From Ophiosphaerella korrae (Eukaryota > Ascomycota > Dothideomycetes > Pleosporales > Phaeosphaeriaceae), in assembly GCA_028456385.1 (NCBI GenBank), contig JALNQF010000464.1, positions 1-28,477 on the forward strand: a stretch of 28,477 nucleotides of DNA. The letters run 5' to 3'. This document shows, piece after piece, positions 10,962-23,140 of the stretch. The notes beneath the pieces are model-generated. The model worked only from the letters and a program-made list of their open reading frames with translations. It made no database searches and was not told the DNA's origin. The translations under genes and the position numbers were made by a program. Position 1 is the first letter of the stretch; each line of letters starts with the position of its first letter.

Positions 10962-11280
10962 CGCTAGATAAAAGGATATTAGCGCAATTACGAGACTATA
11001 TTTAGCGTTTAACCTAGGATCTAAATAATATAAAGTTAATTATACTATTAATTGTTAGTGTACTAGACTACGCTTTAGCTAAGAACTAGGTAGCTAAGCT
11101 TAAAAAGAACGAGTTTACACAGCACTTAGCTAAAGATATTAAGAAAGTACTTTTAGTAAGAATCTTTAAAATACTCTTATAAGCTACTCCTAATATAAGT
11201 TTAGAAGCTAACTCCTACACCCCTAGACTAGGAATCCCCTAATACCCTAAGTAGTAACTAATTTACGTATAATAGGCCTT
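10962..11280 (+). pseudogene. Short unknown relic frame
   Basis: A + frame of about 105 codons with only TAG/TAA stops reads YSVALDKRILAQLRDYI, later VAKLKKNEFTQHLAKDIKKV and then a Pro/Thr-type stretch. It resembles a helical N-terminal region followed by a linker. I do not recognise the family. It lies between the arms of the large inverted repeat, 2 kb upstream of the AAA+ relic and in the same orientation. Confidence 0.35.
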
Positions 11281-13279
11281 TACAAGATAAGTAAGTCGAA
11301 TATAAAGAGACTATAAGTAGGCTCGCTAACTATTATTAAAGTTAAAGATAGAGCTAAACTACGTATAGGAATATAACTAATAGAGAGCTCTATATTATAG
11401 TAATAGACTCTTTAAATAATTTTAGGTTTTATTAGGCGTATTACTAAAGAGCAAAATACAAGTTACTTAAAAGTAGCTAGAGTAAAGAGGAAGTACTTAG
11501 AAGACCTAAGATAGATATTAATATAGTGTTGTTAGGCTTTCTAGATCCTCTAAGTACCTAACTAGTTTTAACATAGTGTTTACAAATAGTAAATAAAATT
11601 CTTCTAATAGCGCCCCTACTAGTAAGACTTACGTTAGCGTATATATTTACTAAGTTAATACAGGTAAGTTTATTGTTTATAGAAGACATTAACAACTAAC
11701 TATTCTATAGTACCTTATCTAGCCTAGTGTAGAAAATATAAATACAAATCTAGATTAGTTAATACTACTAGTTAGAGAGTAGTATCTATCCCTATATAAT
11801 ATCCTTATTTACGTTATTCCTTAGTATGTTTTAGAGTTTTCTATATAAACCTAGTAGGAAGACTATATACTAACTAGACGTAGGCCTTAAGTGCGCTATT
11901 TTCTCTATTAACATCCTTAAGAATATCTAGCCGCTATTTTTATTAGCCTAATTAGTATTTTATAGCTATATGTAGATATGACGTATTACTATTAAGATAT
12001 TAATATAGGTTACACTCGTATAACTAATGTTTTTAAGAGTATAGTAGCTAACTTAAACAACTAGATTATTAATCTAAAGGTTCTCGAAGTAATACTACAA
12101 CTTAAAGGTATTCTAATTAACTAGTTAATTACAATCTAAGTTTAAGAAGCTAAATAGAGCGCTTTAGGGCTATAACTACTTTATTTATAGTTCCTTAGTA
12201 TTAAAATTAGTATAAAGTTAGAGTTATATTTTAATAATCTATTATATAAAACTTCTAATCTTTAATAGTAACGCTTAGGCGCTGTATAATATTCTTAGCG
12301 CTTATCTCTAGAGCTCCTTACACCTACTCTAGGCTAATATATACTTTCTTACGTTATACACTCTACTTAAGGGCTATAGTGTAGCGTCTTATATAGAGTA
12401 CGTAGAACGACTAGAGGGCTTAACTAAGTAGATTACTCTAGGTAGCTTATTAGGACAAGCCCCTAAAACAAAGCTAGTGTATAAGTAGAGTTAGTAAATA
12501 TATAGCTAATTGTAGTTAACAATTAATTAGCTGAAAATTAAGTGTAGTATAATTAGTATTTATCTTAAATAATTAGCTATAAACGTAAACTATATAGAGA
12601 TACTCTACCTTACTAGTACTAAAGTTGTCTAGTAATCTTAGAACGTGCTTTAACTAGTAAAATACTAGAGCTAAGATACCTTAAATAACTCTTATTGCGT
12701 AATAAGGATTAGATTCTAAGTCCTAAATTTTGTAAATATTCTAGCCCTATAATTTTTCTCTAGTTAAAATACCTACGTATAACTCTTACTATACAAGGCT
12801 ATATTTTTAGTATATAAATCCTCTATACTATTTATATGTTTTTAAATACTCCTACTACTATAATTGTTCTTACTTATATCTTCTCTTAAGCTCTCTCTAC
12901 GTATTTCTATAGTTATTATTTAAAAGCCTCTCTTAGAATGTCTCCTACCTAACCTATCTAAATATGTTAACTAACGTCGTAGAATTACAAAAGAGAAATG
13001 TTTATACCTATACTAGAGCTATACTAATTACTTTAGTACTTAGTCTTACTATATAGTAACTTCTAGCGTTTTCCTATATCCTACTTATATTAATTTCTAT
13101 TACGTAGGAGTTTATTGTACCTTACTATAACTAGAGTATTAAAGCTAAGGAAAAAGTTAAGGCGCCTTATAATAAAAGTGTATCCTTTTAACTTTCTTAC
13201 TTAAAAAGAGTAAAAACTAACTTTAGTAACCTAGCTACGCTAATTAAGAATAAAAGTAGCTATAATACTAATAAGAATA
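11281..13279. other. Region without an assigned gene
   Basis: Two kilobases with the same mutated composition. Short open stretches occur but I could not support any product, RNA gene or repeat. Confidence 0.4.
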
Positions 13280-15240
13280 TAGTAACTTAGCTAAAAAAGA
13301 GCTATAATATTAACAAAGAATACAATAAACTATAATGCGAAAATAGTAAAGAAGATATAAAGTTACCTATAAGAGGAACTATATACTCTTTTAAACGTAT
13401 CGACAAGATATAAGAGCGTATATTATACCTAGTAAACTCTTAGCTTACTATTAATAAGGATATAATTATTATAGAACTTAAAGGAAACTAGATGTAGCGT
13501 AGAGAAGTTTAATAAATACGTAAGTACACTAACTATATTAGTAGCTATTAAAACCTTATAATTTCCTAGGCTTTTCTTGTTTAGCAAAATTTTAGCTAGT
13601 AGAAAGAGTTTAAGAATTTATCTATAATTATTAACTTAATATATTTAAAAGAAGCCTTGAAAAATATAATAGAAAACGTTAAAGGTATTTCTCTAGTTAA
13701 TAAAGTTCTAGAGGCAAGTTTCTCCTTCTATTTATAAGCTTTCTAACCTTACCTAGTTAGAATCTAATACGCTCTTCTCGTATCTTGCTAAGATCTAAGC
13801 CTATATAAAAAAACTACCTTCTAATACAATAGAAGCTTAGTATTATAGACTTTTAATTAACTATATTATTAATAACTATAAAGAGATATTATAGAAGCTT
13901 TAACTAATAGTTAAAGAGGGCCTTATAACCTTTAAATACCTCTAGGTAATCTTTAGACCTAGCACTATTATACTTACCTACTATTCTAAGGCTAATAAAG
14001 ATAACTATTATTTTATTGTTAATTATATTACTAATAAGAAACTACTAAGTAATATAAAGAACTATAAGGAGAAATAGTATATTAAGGGCTATATACTTAA
14101 CTTTAATAGGAAGAAATTTAGATATTAGGATATTATAACCTACGTTAAGAAGTTTAAGGGTGTAAGAGATATTATAGAACTAGCTGTATACCCCCTTAAA
14201 TATTGCGTAGATAATACGTTAGAGAAAAAAATTTATAACTAAGGTACAAAATATATTAAGTTAAAGTAGATAGATATATATAAGTATAAGGGCTTAGCTA
14301 TAAGTCCTTTAGGCAATCTTATAGATATTAGTAGACGTATAGTCTTAGATAAAGTAGGATATTAAAAGGAAAACGCTAAATTAAGCGTTTAAATCGTAGC
14401 CCTTAAAAGTTAAGAGGCTAGCTTATTTACGAAAGAACAACTTCTAATAGCCTTGCTATACCTAAACAGCTTCTCTCTATAGTAGAACTAATAGGCCTAA
14501 TTCTTTGTATCTTACCTTTATAATACTAAGTAGTCTAAAAAATCTTAGAAATTACTTATTCTTAAGCCCTTAAGTAAATAAAACTTTAAAAGTCTTATAA
14601 GATTATATTCTAATTGCCTATCTACTAATCTTATTAATAGGAAAGGCTAAGAATATCTTATTATACTCTATAGGAGTCCTAGTTGTAGTAAGACTCTTAT
14701 AGCTAAAGCTATTTTAGAGCTTCTTAAAGTACTACTATATACTATATCTACTAGTAATCTAGGAATTAAAGCTAATAAAATAGCCTAAAAGCTATAGTTA
14801 ATCTTTAATAGAGCCTACTTGTAGAAAGCTATTCTCTTCTTAGATAAGGTAGATGTACTAGTCTAATCTCGAAAAGGCGTAGAATTCTATTTATACTCTA
14901 TAGTATTAACGTTTATTTACTCTTTAGAGTAGTATAAAGGTGTTATATTTATAACTACTAATTACTTTATAAAGTTTAATTCTGTAGTCTAGTTTTAGAT
15001 ATATCTTTCTCTAATTTACTAGTAATTTAACGCAAAGTAGAGGATAGAACTTTAGAAATTATTTATTTCTTAATTAACAAACGAAATTACTAATAAAGAT
15101 ATTAAATCTCTCTGTATTTACAAAGTAAATAGTTGTAAGGTTTATCTTTCTAGATTTAAATATTAGGACTATATTAAGCTAATATAAATAGATTAAGAAT
15201 ATTATTATAATAGCTTATAGTAGAGCTAAGTTAGATAGTG
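13280..15240 (+). pseudogene. DUF7025-AAA+ ATPase relic
   Basis: The best identified relic. From 13868 to about 15240 one + frame holds a DUF7025-like part (VIFRPSTIILTYYSKA; ELAVYPLKYCVDNTLEKKIY; YKYKGLAISPLGNLIDISRR) followed by an AAA+ module. Walker A at 14669-14695 reads YRSPSCSKT: the family HGxPGxGKT has lost all three Gly upstream of Lys, each by TG-to-TA in a codon preceded by T. Walker B at 14834-14854 reads LFLDKVD instead of LLLDEAD (Glu to Lys, Ala to Val). Sensor 1 TTN survives at 14953-14961, and the tail has NEITNKDIKSLCIYKVN. The upstream part (13280-13720, SFKRIDKI.ERILYLV) is in a different frame, so an intron or indel lies between 13720 and 13868. Intact relatives are predicted AAA+ ATPases common in Pezizomycotina with mostly unknown roles. 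This copy cannot bind or hydrolyse ATP. Confidence 0.85.
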
Positions 15241-15966
15241 TAAAATTATCTAAAGTTTATATACAAGCTACCCTTAATTAAGTAACTAAATTTAAGTAGA
15301 ATCTAGTTAGAGATATTTCTAAAGGACTATATATATAAAAGGTGTAGGCTACCTATATAGTTATGCGCCTTATAGGTTCTAGGCTATCCTATCCTTATCT
15401 TATAGTTAGGGTTTTTAATAGCTAAGCTATTTTTAAGTAAATAAAATTAATAACTATATCTCTTAAAGGCGTCTAAATTGCTATAGTTGCGTAGTTAAGT
15501 GTATAAATATATACTTAAGCCCCTAATTTTAATAAAGAGATAATATTACGCTTAACTATCTTTAGATATATCTATAATTATATAATAGCTATAGTAAATG
15601 TAAAAGGGTAAGATAAAGAGACGCAACGCTAAGCTATTACTAGTGCCTAAGGTAGTTAAGGTACCTCTCTACATTTATAACTAATATTATCTAATAGTTA
15701 CCTACTAATTTTACTAGTTGTTGTCTTAAATCTCTTTGCAATAATAAATTTTAAGCTTCTATTTACTTATACTACTACTATACCTTTAGCTATAGCTAAT
15801 TAGTAATTAATCTCCTCTACTCTTTCGTAATATATATTAATAGTGTGTAGGCTTAGATATAGCTACTCTATTTAACTAGTAGTAATATTAAAGGAGTAGT
15901 TAGACTATATAGTATAGAATTTAGACAAGGTAAATTTAATATAACTAGAAGAGGGTTTAGAAGAGT
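15241..15966. other. Spacer downstream of the AAA+ relic
   Basis: No supported gene, RNA or repeat until the minisatellite at 15967. Confidence 0.4.
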
Positions 15967-16238
15967 TTTATAGAAGTAAAAGGTTTATAGAAGTAGAAGG
16001 TTTATAGAAGTAGAGGGTTTATAGAAGTAGAAGGTTTATAGAAGTAAAGAGTTTATAGAAGTAGAAGGTTTATAGAAGTAGAAAGTTTATAGAAGTAGAA
16101 AGTTTATAGAAGTAGAGGGTTTATAGAAGTAGAGGGTTTATAGAAGTAGAAGGTTTATAGAAGTAGAGGGTTTATAGAAGTAGAGAGTTTATAGAAGTAG
16201 AGAGTTTATAGAAGTAGAGAGCTTATAGAAGTAGAAGG
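15967..16238 (+). repeat. 17-bp minisatellite, 16 units
   Basis: Sixteen uninterrupted head-to-tail copies of a 17-base unit, tttatagaagtagaagg, fill exactly 272 bases. Variation is limited almost entirely to G/A changes in the last five bases (aaagg, gaagg, gaggg, aagag, gaaag, gagag) plus one T/C in the last unit, that is, transitions only. The 17-base period does not preserve a reading frame, so it is not a coding repeat. Confidence 0.95.
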
Positions 16239-16982
16239 TCTATATTTTTTTAAGCTAAAACCTATAAGACTTATAAGGTAGATAGCTATAAATTAGTCTA
16301 TTTTTATACTTACTTTAATTTATAATATATATAATATAGACAAGAAGGGCTTCTTACTTAGATACTTTACTAAGATAAAACGAGTCTTCTTACGCTATCT
16401 CTATAACTATAAGAAAATAAGATACCTTCTATAGCTATAGATAATGTGCTAAGATTAGACTAATAGAGTAGATATTTAGCCTATTTCCTTTACTTATAAC
16501 ACTTTTATATTATATACTTCTTAATAAAATTTAAAGCTATATTAAAAGTAGAATATCTTTCTATAGGTCTTATACGTTATAATAGGTTTAGACTAAGAGT
16601 TTTCTACTAGATTTCTATTAATAGCGGTGTTACTTAACGTAGATATTATACCTACTAGTCCTCTATACTATACGTTATTCTCTATATTAAGTTAGCTTTT
16701 TATACTAAAGAGTTATAGCTAAGATTATTATAACTATATAAGTATCTTTTAGAGGAGTAGAAAAAATATACGAACTAAGTAGGGAGCTATATCTAAGCTG
16801 TGTTTTTCTTTTAAGGTAGTTATAAACTAAGAAATAAGTAGTAAAAACTATAGAAAATAGCTATAGGGTTTTCTATACTCCTTATTCTCTTTTTCTCTTG
16901 TTGTAATTCTTATAAAACGTATTAGGGCGGTATTAGTACCTTTTAGACGTAGGAATTCTTCCTTACTATACTCTTGTAGGTA
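16239..16982. other. Inner flank of the right arm
   Basis: AT-rich mutated DNA between the minisatellite and the right inverted arm; I could not support any gene. Confidence 0.4.
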
Positions 16983-17823
16983 CTCTAGAGTAATACTAGA
17001 ATACTCTTCTACTATAACTACTTTAACTAACGCCTAATCTATATCCTAATTAAGCTGTTTAATAGTAAGCACTTTTAGTTCCTATAATAGTTAGATTTAA
17101 AAGAAGTAAGATAAGCCTATATATATTTATCGTGTATATAGGTTCGCGAGTTTAGGCTATTCTATTTTTAGGCGCAAGCCTTTTGTCTAGGAGGGTAACT
17201 AGTAAAGGACTAAGAAAAGTAGTAAAGTAGTAAGTAGAGAATAAAGGACGTCCTAGCCTATTAGGGAGCGTATATATATGTTAGAAAATATCTCTTAATT
17301 AGTCCTAATATTAGGATACTAGAAAGGTAAGACACTTTACTTTTCTAGAGCGCGTTATAATAGTAAGAGTTATAGAATAATTTCTCCTCTTTTCTATAGC
17401 AAGCTTAATTAAAATGTCTCTACTATTAATACTGTATTTAAGGATTCTAGAACTCCTAGAACTAGTACTACTTTTTCTTAGTAATAGATAAGAATAAAAT
17501 ATAAAGCTATACGTATTACGTAGTATAGTAGTTAGTAAGTAAGTAACCCTAAGAGTAACTAAGAAGAATGTATAGTAGGTTGTAACACTATAGTAGTACT
17601 ATTGTTGTAATAATAAAAAATTAACAACTATTAGTCTAAATTGTAGTAGCTTTGCTTATAATAGTACTAAGCGCTTAGGTATTAGAGTAGCGCTATATAG
17701 GCTCCTAATTAGTAGTTTACTTATAACTATCTATATTTTATTACCTATAAGCCTCTAGCTACGCTAAATAATCGCCTAGTATATAGATTAAACTAAAGAA
17801 TAGTTAAAGGAGGTAAAGTAAAT
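16983..17823 (-). repeat. Right arm of the ~840-bp inverted repeat
   Basis: Reverse-complement partner of 9776-10620, with collinear blocks throughout and an extra block of about 45 bases near 17690-17735. On the + strand of this arm a frame GVTSKGLRKVV-like (near 17200-17250) resembles VTSKGLIKVV near 2235-2265, so part of the arm may derive from coding DNA that also left a trace at the left end of the window. The family is not recognised. Confidence 0.85.
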
Positions 17824-17849
17824 ATTTTTACCTTCTCTTCTCTCTTTAC

Positions 17850-20290
17850 TACTCCTCTCCTAGCCTATTAATATAGATAAACTTACTAAAGCTATTAAGA
17901 TCCTCTCTAAAGTTTTAGCTAAACAATTAAGTTAAGTAAAAGAGATTAAAGTACTCTACTCTTTACTTAAACAATCTTTAAAATTAAAAGGTCTTACTCT
18001 CTTAGTAAAATAACTTAATAAACTTAAACGCTTCTATAACTTAAATAGCCTAGAGATAATAGTTAGAAGCTTTCCTAATTATAATTACTATATTATTAAT
18101 GTTTAGTTTGTCGAGGGGAATACTAGAGCTAATAACCTTTAAGGTAATATTTAGCGCGTTATAGTAGAGCTAAGTTTAGCTAATAATTACCTCTCTATCT
18201 ATCTTACTCGACTTACTAACGCTTATAAGAGCAAAAATATTTGTAGAAAGAAATAAAATTCTAACTTAATTACGATATATACTACTATAAACTTCTCCCT
18301 AGATAATATTAATATTGTATACTCTACTATTTATAATAGACTTAAGCTCTATACCCTTAAAAAGGTAAATTTACTACCTTTACAAGAGTAGCCTAGATTT
18401 ATAGGCCTTATAGCTATTATACACTATTTATTCTATAAGATAAACTTCTAGGACGTATTAAAGGAACTTAAATTAGATAAGCTATTTAAAGTACACTAGT
18501 TAGCCTTAGAGATTGTACCTTTAATATTTTCTACCTTCTAGGTATATAAAAGTTAGGGTATAGACTACTAAGCTTTAAAATAGCTACGTTTAGGTAACTT
18601 AAGAGATTATAGGTTTGTAATCTAAGTTATAGTTTAATAAGCTAATACCTTTAATAGTAGGCTATTTAGAGCGCTATGTTAACTTACCTTATATTTAGTA
18701 TCTAATATTATCTAACTATATTCTACTACATTAAAGTAAGTGCTAGCTATATTATATATCCTTACCTATTAATTAACTAATAACTACGTAGATATATCTA
18801 CTCTATAGGGACAGTATAAGAACAAAAGTATAAGAAGAGAAAGTTAAGAGTAGAATAAAGGAGCTCTCTATACTAACACTAATTCCTATAGTATAAGTAG
18901 CTATATTTACACTATTATCTCTAATAGCACTAATAGATCTTCGAGAAGTAACTATACTGTAAATTAGCTAGTTACGCTATAACCTAGTTTTACCTCGTAT
19001 AGTAATAGTATATCTCCTAATAGTACTTAGCTAGCAGCTAAATTTACGTAGTTTAAGGATACTACTATATTAATCCTTTAGTTTGCTAAATTTTTGTAGT
19101 TTAGTAGCGCTTCTATAGAAGTAGCTTAGTATGCTAACTCTTTAGGATTTAGTAATATACTTGCAATAATTTATATAGCGTTTAGTAGGCGCACTAGACT
19201 TAGGTACTAATAGAATAATTACTTATTACCTAATGTAAATTAGGGATTAATTGTATTATAAGTTAAATTTATATAATAGACCTTAGTTATTAAAGTAGGC
19301 GCTATAGATCCCTTAGTAAATAAAAAAGAATTTAATATTATTACTAATATATACTAGATTATTATGTATATAGTATATCGCCTAGCTAAGAGTAAAGGCT
19401 ATATATTTACTATTAAGAGACTAGATATATAGATTTAAATCTCTTGTTACTTAGATAGGGACAAGAAGCTATACGCGTTCTTTGTTTTTTAACTAACTTC
19501 TTCCTTACTCTAATCTTAATATACCCTAGAAATTTAGTATCTATCTATAAGATTAGACTATTACATAAAGATATATATTTCTACTTATATTACTTATACC
19601 TTGTATTTAACTAAATAATATAATTATCTTCCTCTATAGTTCCCTAACTTGTTGTCCTAAATCTACGCTTATATATTTTTTAAAGTTTTTAACCTCTAAG
19701 ATAAAAGTACTATTATATTTAAGCTACCTCTTAAGAGCTTCTAGAAGATCTTTTATTAATTTATTAAGTACGTATACTTCTAGATATTTAGGTATAAAGA
19801 GTATAGGGTAGTGTATTTATAGCTACTCTATAGTATATCTTTAACTACGTAATAGTTAGCGATATATAAAGCCTAAAATAATCGTATTATACTTAATTTA
19901 TATAAGAGCTTGTAAACCTAGCCTAGCTATATAGAATAAAGCGTTTATACTACCTAGTTTAAGGTAGAGTAAATCTTACGCGCGCTTAATATAACTTTAG
20001 GAAGGAGAAGTATTTTAGATAATCTAATCTCTATTATTAGTATATATTTACGTTATAGGACTTGTATAACTAGCTGCTAGCAATTTATAACAAGAAGCGA
20101 GAAATCCTTAGAATTAGTTTATAGTAAGATATTTAAAGATATAGTAAATTAATATTAGGATATATCTTAAGGAGATATATACAACTATACGCTTAATAGC
20201 TATTAGACGTTACCTAGTAGGCTATTAGCCTAAAGGTACATTCTACTATAGAGAAAGTTACTTTACAAAGTTTACTATTAATAATAAGCC
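17850..20290 (+). pseudogene. Long relic of an unknown protein (~810 codons)
   Basis: A single + frame of 2.4 kb, checked at many points between 17864 and 20171, is interrupted only by TAG/TAA. It starts about 30 bases after the end of the right inverted arm. The first 150 codons look helical (DKLTKAIKILSKVLAKQLS; LYSLLKQSLKLKGLTLLVK; LNKLKRFYNLNSLEIIVRSF). A second helical part follows (ELSLANNYLSIYLTRLTNAY). Most of the rest is dominated by Leu, Ile, Ser and Tyr codons explicable as former Pro, Thr, Ser and His codons, thus a probable disordered region. Near 19720-19800 a more structured piece occurs (FKLPLKSF.KIFY.FIKYVYF). The last codons before 20290 read YKVYY then three stops. I do not recognise the family; a gag-like protein of a retroelement or a host gene are both possible. 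No zinc knuckle was seen. Confidence 0.5.
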
Positions 20291-20559
20291 TTCTATAGTC
20301 TACGCTAAGAGTAAGTTTAAGTACTTAGATAATAACAAGAATAAATATAGAACGATATAAGCTAAGCTATATACTCTCTATTTAATAATTTACTATCTTA
20401 TAGCTATATAGTAAAATAAAGAAGTAGATTATCTACTAATAGATTTAGGAGAGTAGATATCTAGATATTAAGGATGTTAAGCTAGGAGATATTATTATAA
20501 AATACTAGAAAGGACAATTTAAGTCTATAGACAAAGTAACGTAGAGTATTAGGTATAAG
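20291..20559. other. Spacer after the long relic
   Basis: A short frame in another phase (SKFKYLDNNKNKYRT near 20310-20355) follows the long relic. It may be a further exon or chance; nothing else is supported. Confidence 0.3.
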
Positions 20560-20970
20560 GTTACGTATGTTATTATATTCTAACTACTTCCTACTCCTAA
20601 TTTAAATTACTTTTCTAGGAAGGACGAGTCTCGCTATTAAAAGCATAGATAAGCTATCTACACTAGAGTAATAACGTACTAACTATCTAGTTAGAATTGT
20701 AGACTTAGTTCGTCTATAGCCTCTTAAATAAGGTAGAAGGAGTTAGAGACTACGTTAAGTTAGATTAAGTAGTACTAGTTCTTTGTAGCGTTATATACCT
20801 AGTTATACTTTTATCTTGTACTTAGCGCTAGCTTAGTAATAGTAAGATGTCTAGATTAAACCTCTCTTTTATTACTACGCGATATACTAGGCCTAAGAGA
20901 TTTATTGTAATATTCTACGTAAGTCTTTACTTTATCTAAGTGCTATAGAACTACTTTATACTTTCCTAGG
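20560..20970 (-). pseudogene. Unknown relic frame
   Basis: A minus-strand frame of about 135 codons broken only by TAA/TAG, with pieces NITINLLGLVYRVVIKREV, HLTITKLALSTR and LNVVSNSFYLI.EAIDELSL. I do not recognise the family. Its persistence without frameshift is the only support for former coding function. Confidence 0.3.
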
Positions 20971-22399
20971 GTTATTTATTACAAGTACTAATCGCATATA
21001 CTTCTAGAAGAAGTTACTTCTATTATCTATAGATTAAAGGTAGGTAATAATAAAAAGCTTATTATAAATTAGCCTTTAATCCTATCCTAATTGCCTATAG
21101 TTATACTAAAATATCTTATACCTTTCTCTATATTATTAAGTAGTAGGTAACTTACTATTTTAGTAAGTAAGGGCAATATAGCTTATAATAAGGCGCCTAA
21201 ATTAGTAAGACGCTTTATAGTTACCTAATATTTCTACTAGCTTTAAAGGTAATTAATAGGCTAGATATATACTTATTTAAGTATAGCTACAATAGACTAT
21301 ATTTTACCTAGATTTAACCTAATAGAGATCTTATACTAGATTTTCTACTATATAGCTCTATTCTATTAGTCCTACTTCTAGTTAATTCTATAGCCTAATT
21401 AGGCTTATTCTTGTTACTATATACTGTTGTTAAGTAGCTACTACTAGCTAGAGACTTACTTCTTTACTAGGCTCTAAATTTACCTCGTCTAAATTCTAAG
21501 CTATATAGTCTAACTACTCTTCTAATATTACTACTAGTTAAATAGGGTAGCTATATCTAAGCTTATACTTACTTAATAAATAGATATATACTACTAATAT
21601 AAATTATAAAAGGATAGAGGAGATAGGTACACGTATAAGCCTATCTAGGTTAGACTAATTAGAAGATAAAGGGTCGATATATATAAAAAGAATACTATAG
21701 TAGAGTTTACTTATAACTTCGTAGTCTATAAGTAATAAGTAGTAAATAATAATTGCTCTATAGAACTATAACATAGCCGCAATTATATTTAAAATAGCTA
21801 GTAGGACTAGGAAATATAGGTAAGTCTAGTTACTACCTCCTATACTCTTATATTAATATACTTGCTAGTATAATATAACTAAAGATAAGAGTAATAGAAT
21901 AGTAAGATTAAAGAAAAACTTATAGCTAGGAGGATTTTCTTGTTTTCTAAACTAAGTAAAGAGGAATTCAAATATTAGTAGATAGGTTCTTACATTAAGT
22001 ATATAAAGTTAAGTATAGTTAAAATTATAAAAACTATATATATAAGTAGTATAGCCTAAGGAAGTAGTACTAAGTAGTATATAATATAGGTAAACTAGTA
22101 GTTTTGTAAGTTTAAGCTTAAGTATTCTAAATAAGAGCTCTTATATTAACTCTAGCATAGAGTTAGAGTGTACTAAAGCGCGCTACATCTACCTAATAAA
22201 CTTATTAACTTGTATTAAGTAATATTACTATAGTAGTATAAATAGTAGTAAATAAGGCTATTTAGATAATACTAAAGGTAAAAGCTAAGACTCTCTCTAA
22301 GTATCTACTCTTCTTCTAGGTTTAGTCTAATTTAGACTTCTTAGTATTAAGATATAGAAGTAGAATACTAAGTAGTATTCTATATAAGAAATAAGTAAT
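20971..22399. other. Region without an assigned gene
   Basis: No reading frame, RNA gene or repeat that I can support; composition as elsewhere. Confidence 0.4.
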
Positions 22400-23140
22400 A
22401 AATCTAAAGAGAAGTAGGCGTTCTATATTAAAGTTAGGTGTAGAACTTAATATTTAATTAGGGACTATAGCTTATATCTTAACTATTTCTAGTACCTACT
22501 TTCTATTATTGTTAAGCCTTATAGAAGCTATTAGATACCTAGTAATATTAAGAGCGCGATATAATATTATAGCGCGGATGTATTATTTTTTTCTAAGAGA
22601 GTAAGATAAACAAGAGAACTTAGAAGTAAGATACGTAGCTATAATAGCGCGTACTACCCTTATTATATCTAACACGTACCTAGAATAAGAAGGTAAGGTC
22701 TTGCGTTACTATAGTAGATAGAGTCTAAGTAGCGTTAGTATTACCTTATATAGGGAGTGTACGTTAGCTTTAGTAGTAGTAAGTAGCTAGAATACCTACT
22801 CTTCTTAGGCTAATACATAAGGTAGCCTCCTATAGTTAAAGGGTCTATAGTTATAGGTATTTCTTGTAAGGAATTATATTGCTAACTTGTATTTATTAAA
22901 GTAGGAGAGCCTAATAATATCTTAAACTATTCTAGTAACCTAATCTAAGCTATATACGTATAACTAGAAGAGTACGTATCCTAAGTACCTATATAGCCTA
23001 TAAAGGCTAGTATTTACTATAGCCCTAAAGTCGTAAGTACTAAAATACGTCTAGAAGAAGTAAAGTAAATAAGGATAGTAGGTAGCCTTACAACTATTTC
23101 TATTTAAGGGTCGTTATCTTTACTATAGATTACTTAATAG
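22400..23140 (-). pseudogene. Unknown relic frame
   Basis: The minus strand read from about 23140 holds one frame of about 245 codons with only TAA/TAG stops: RLPTILIYFTSSRRILVLTT, LLGSPTLINTS.QYNSLQEI, PITIDPLTIGGYLMY.PKKS and YYSNARPYLLILGTC. Many Leu and Ile codons may be former Pro and Thr codons. The family is not recognised. Possibly part of a transposon or host gene. Confidence 0.35.

Noticed and set aside
15967..16238. CRISPR array
   Set aside because: The 17-base units are directly adjacent with no unique spacers, and the sequence is fungal in character.
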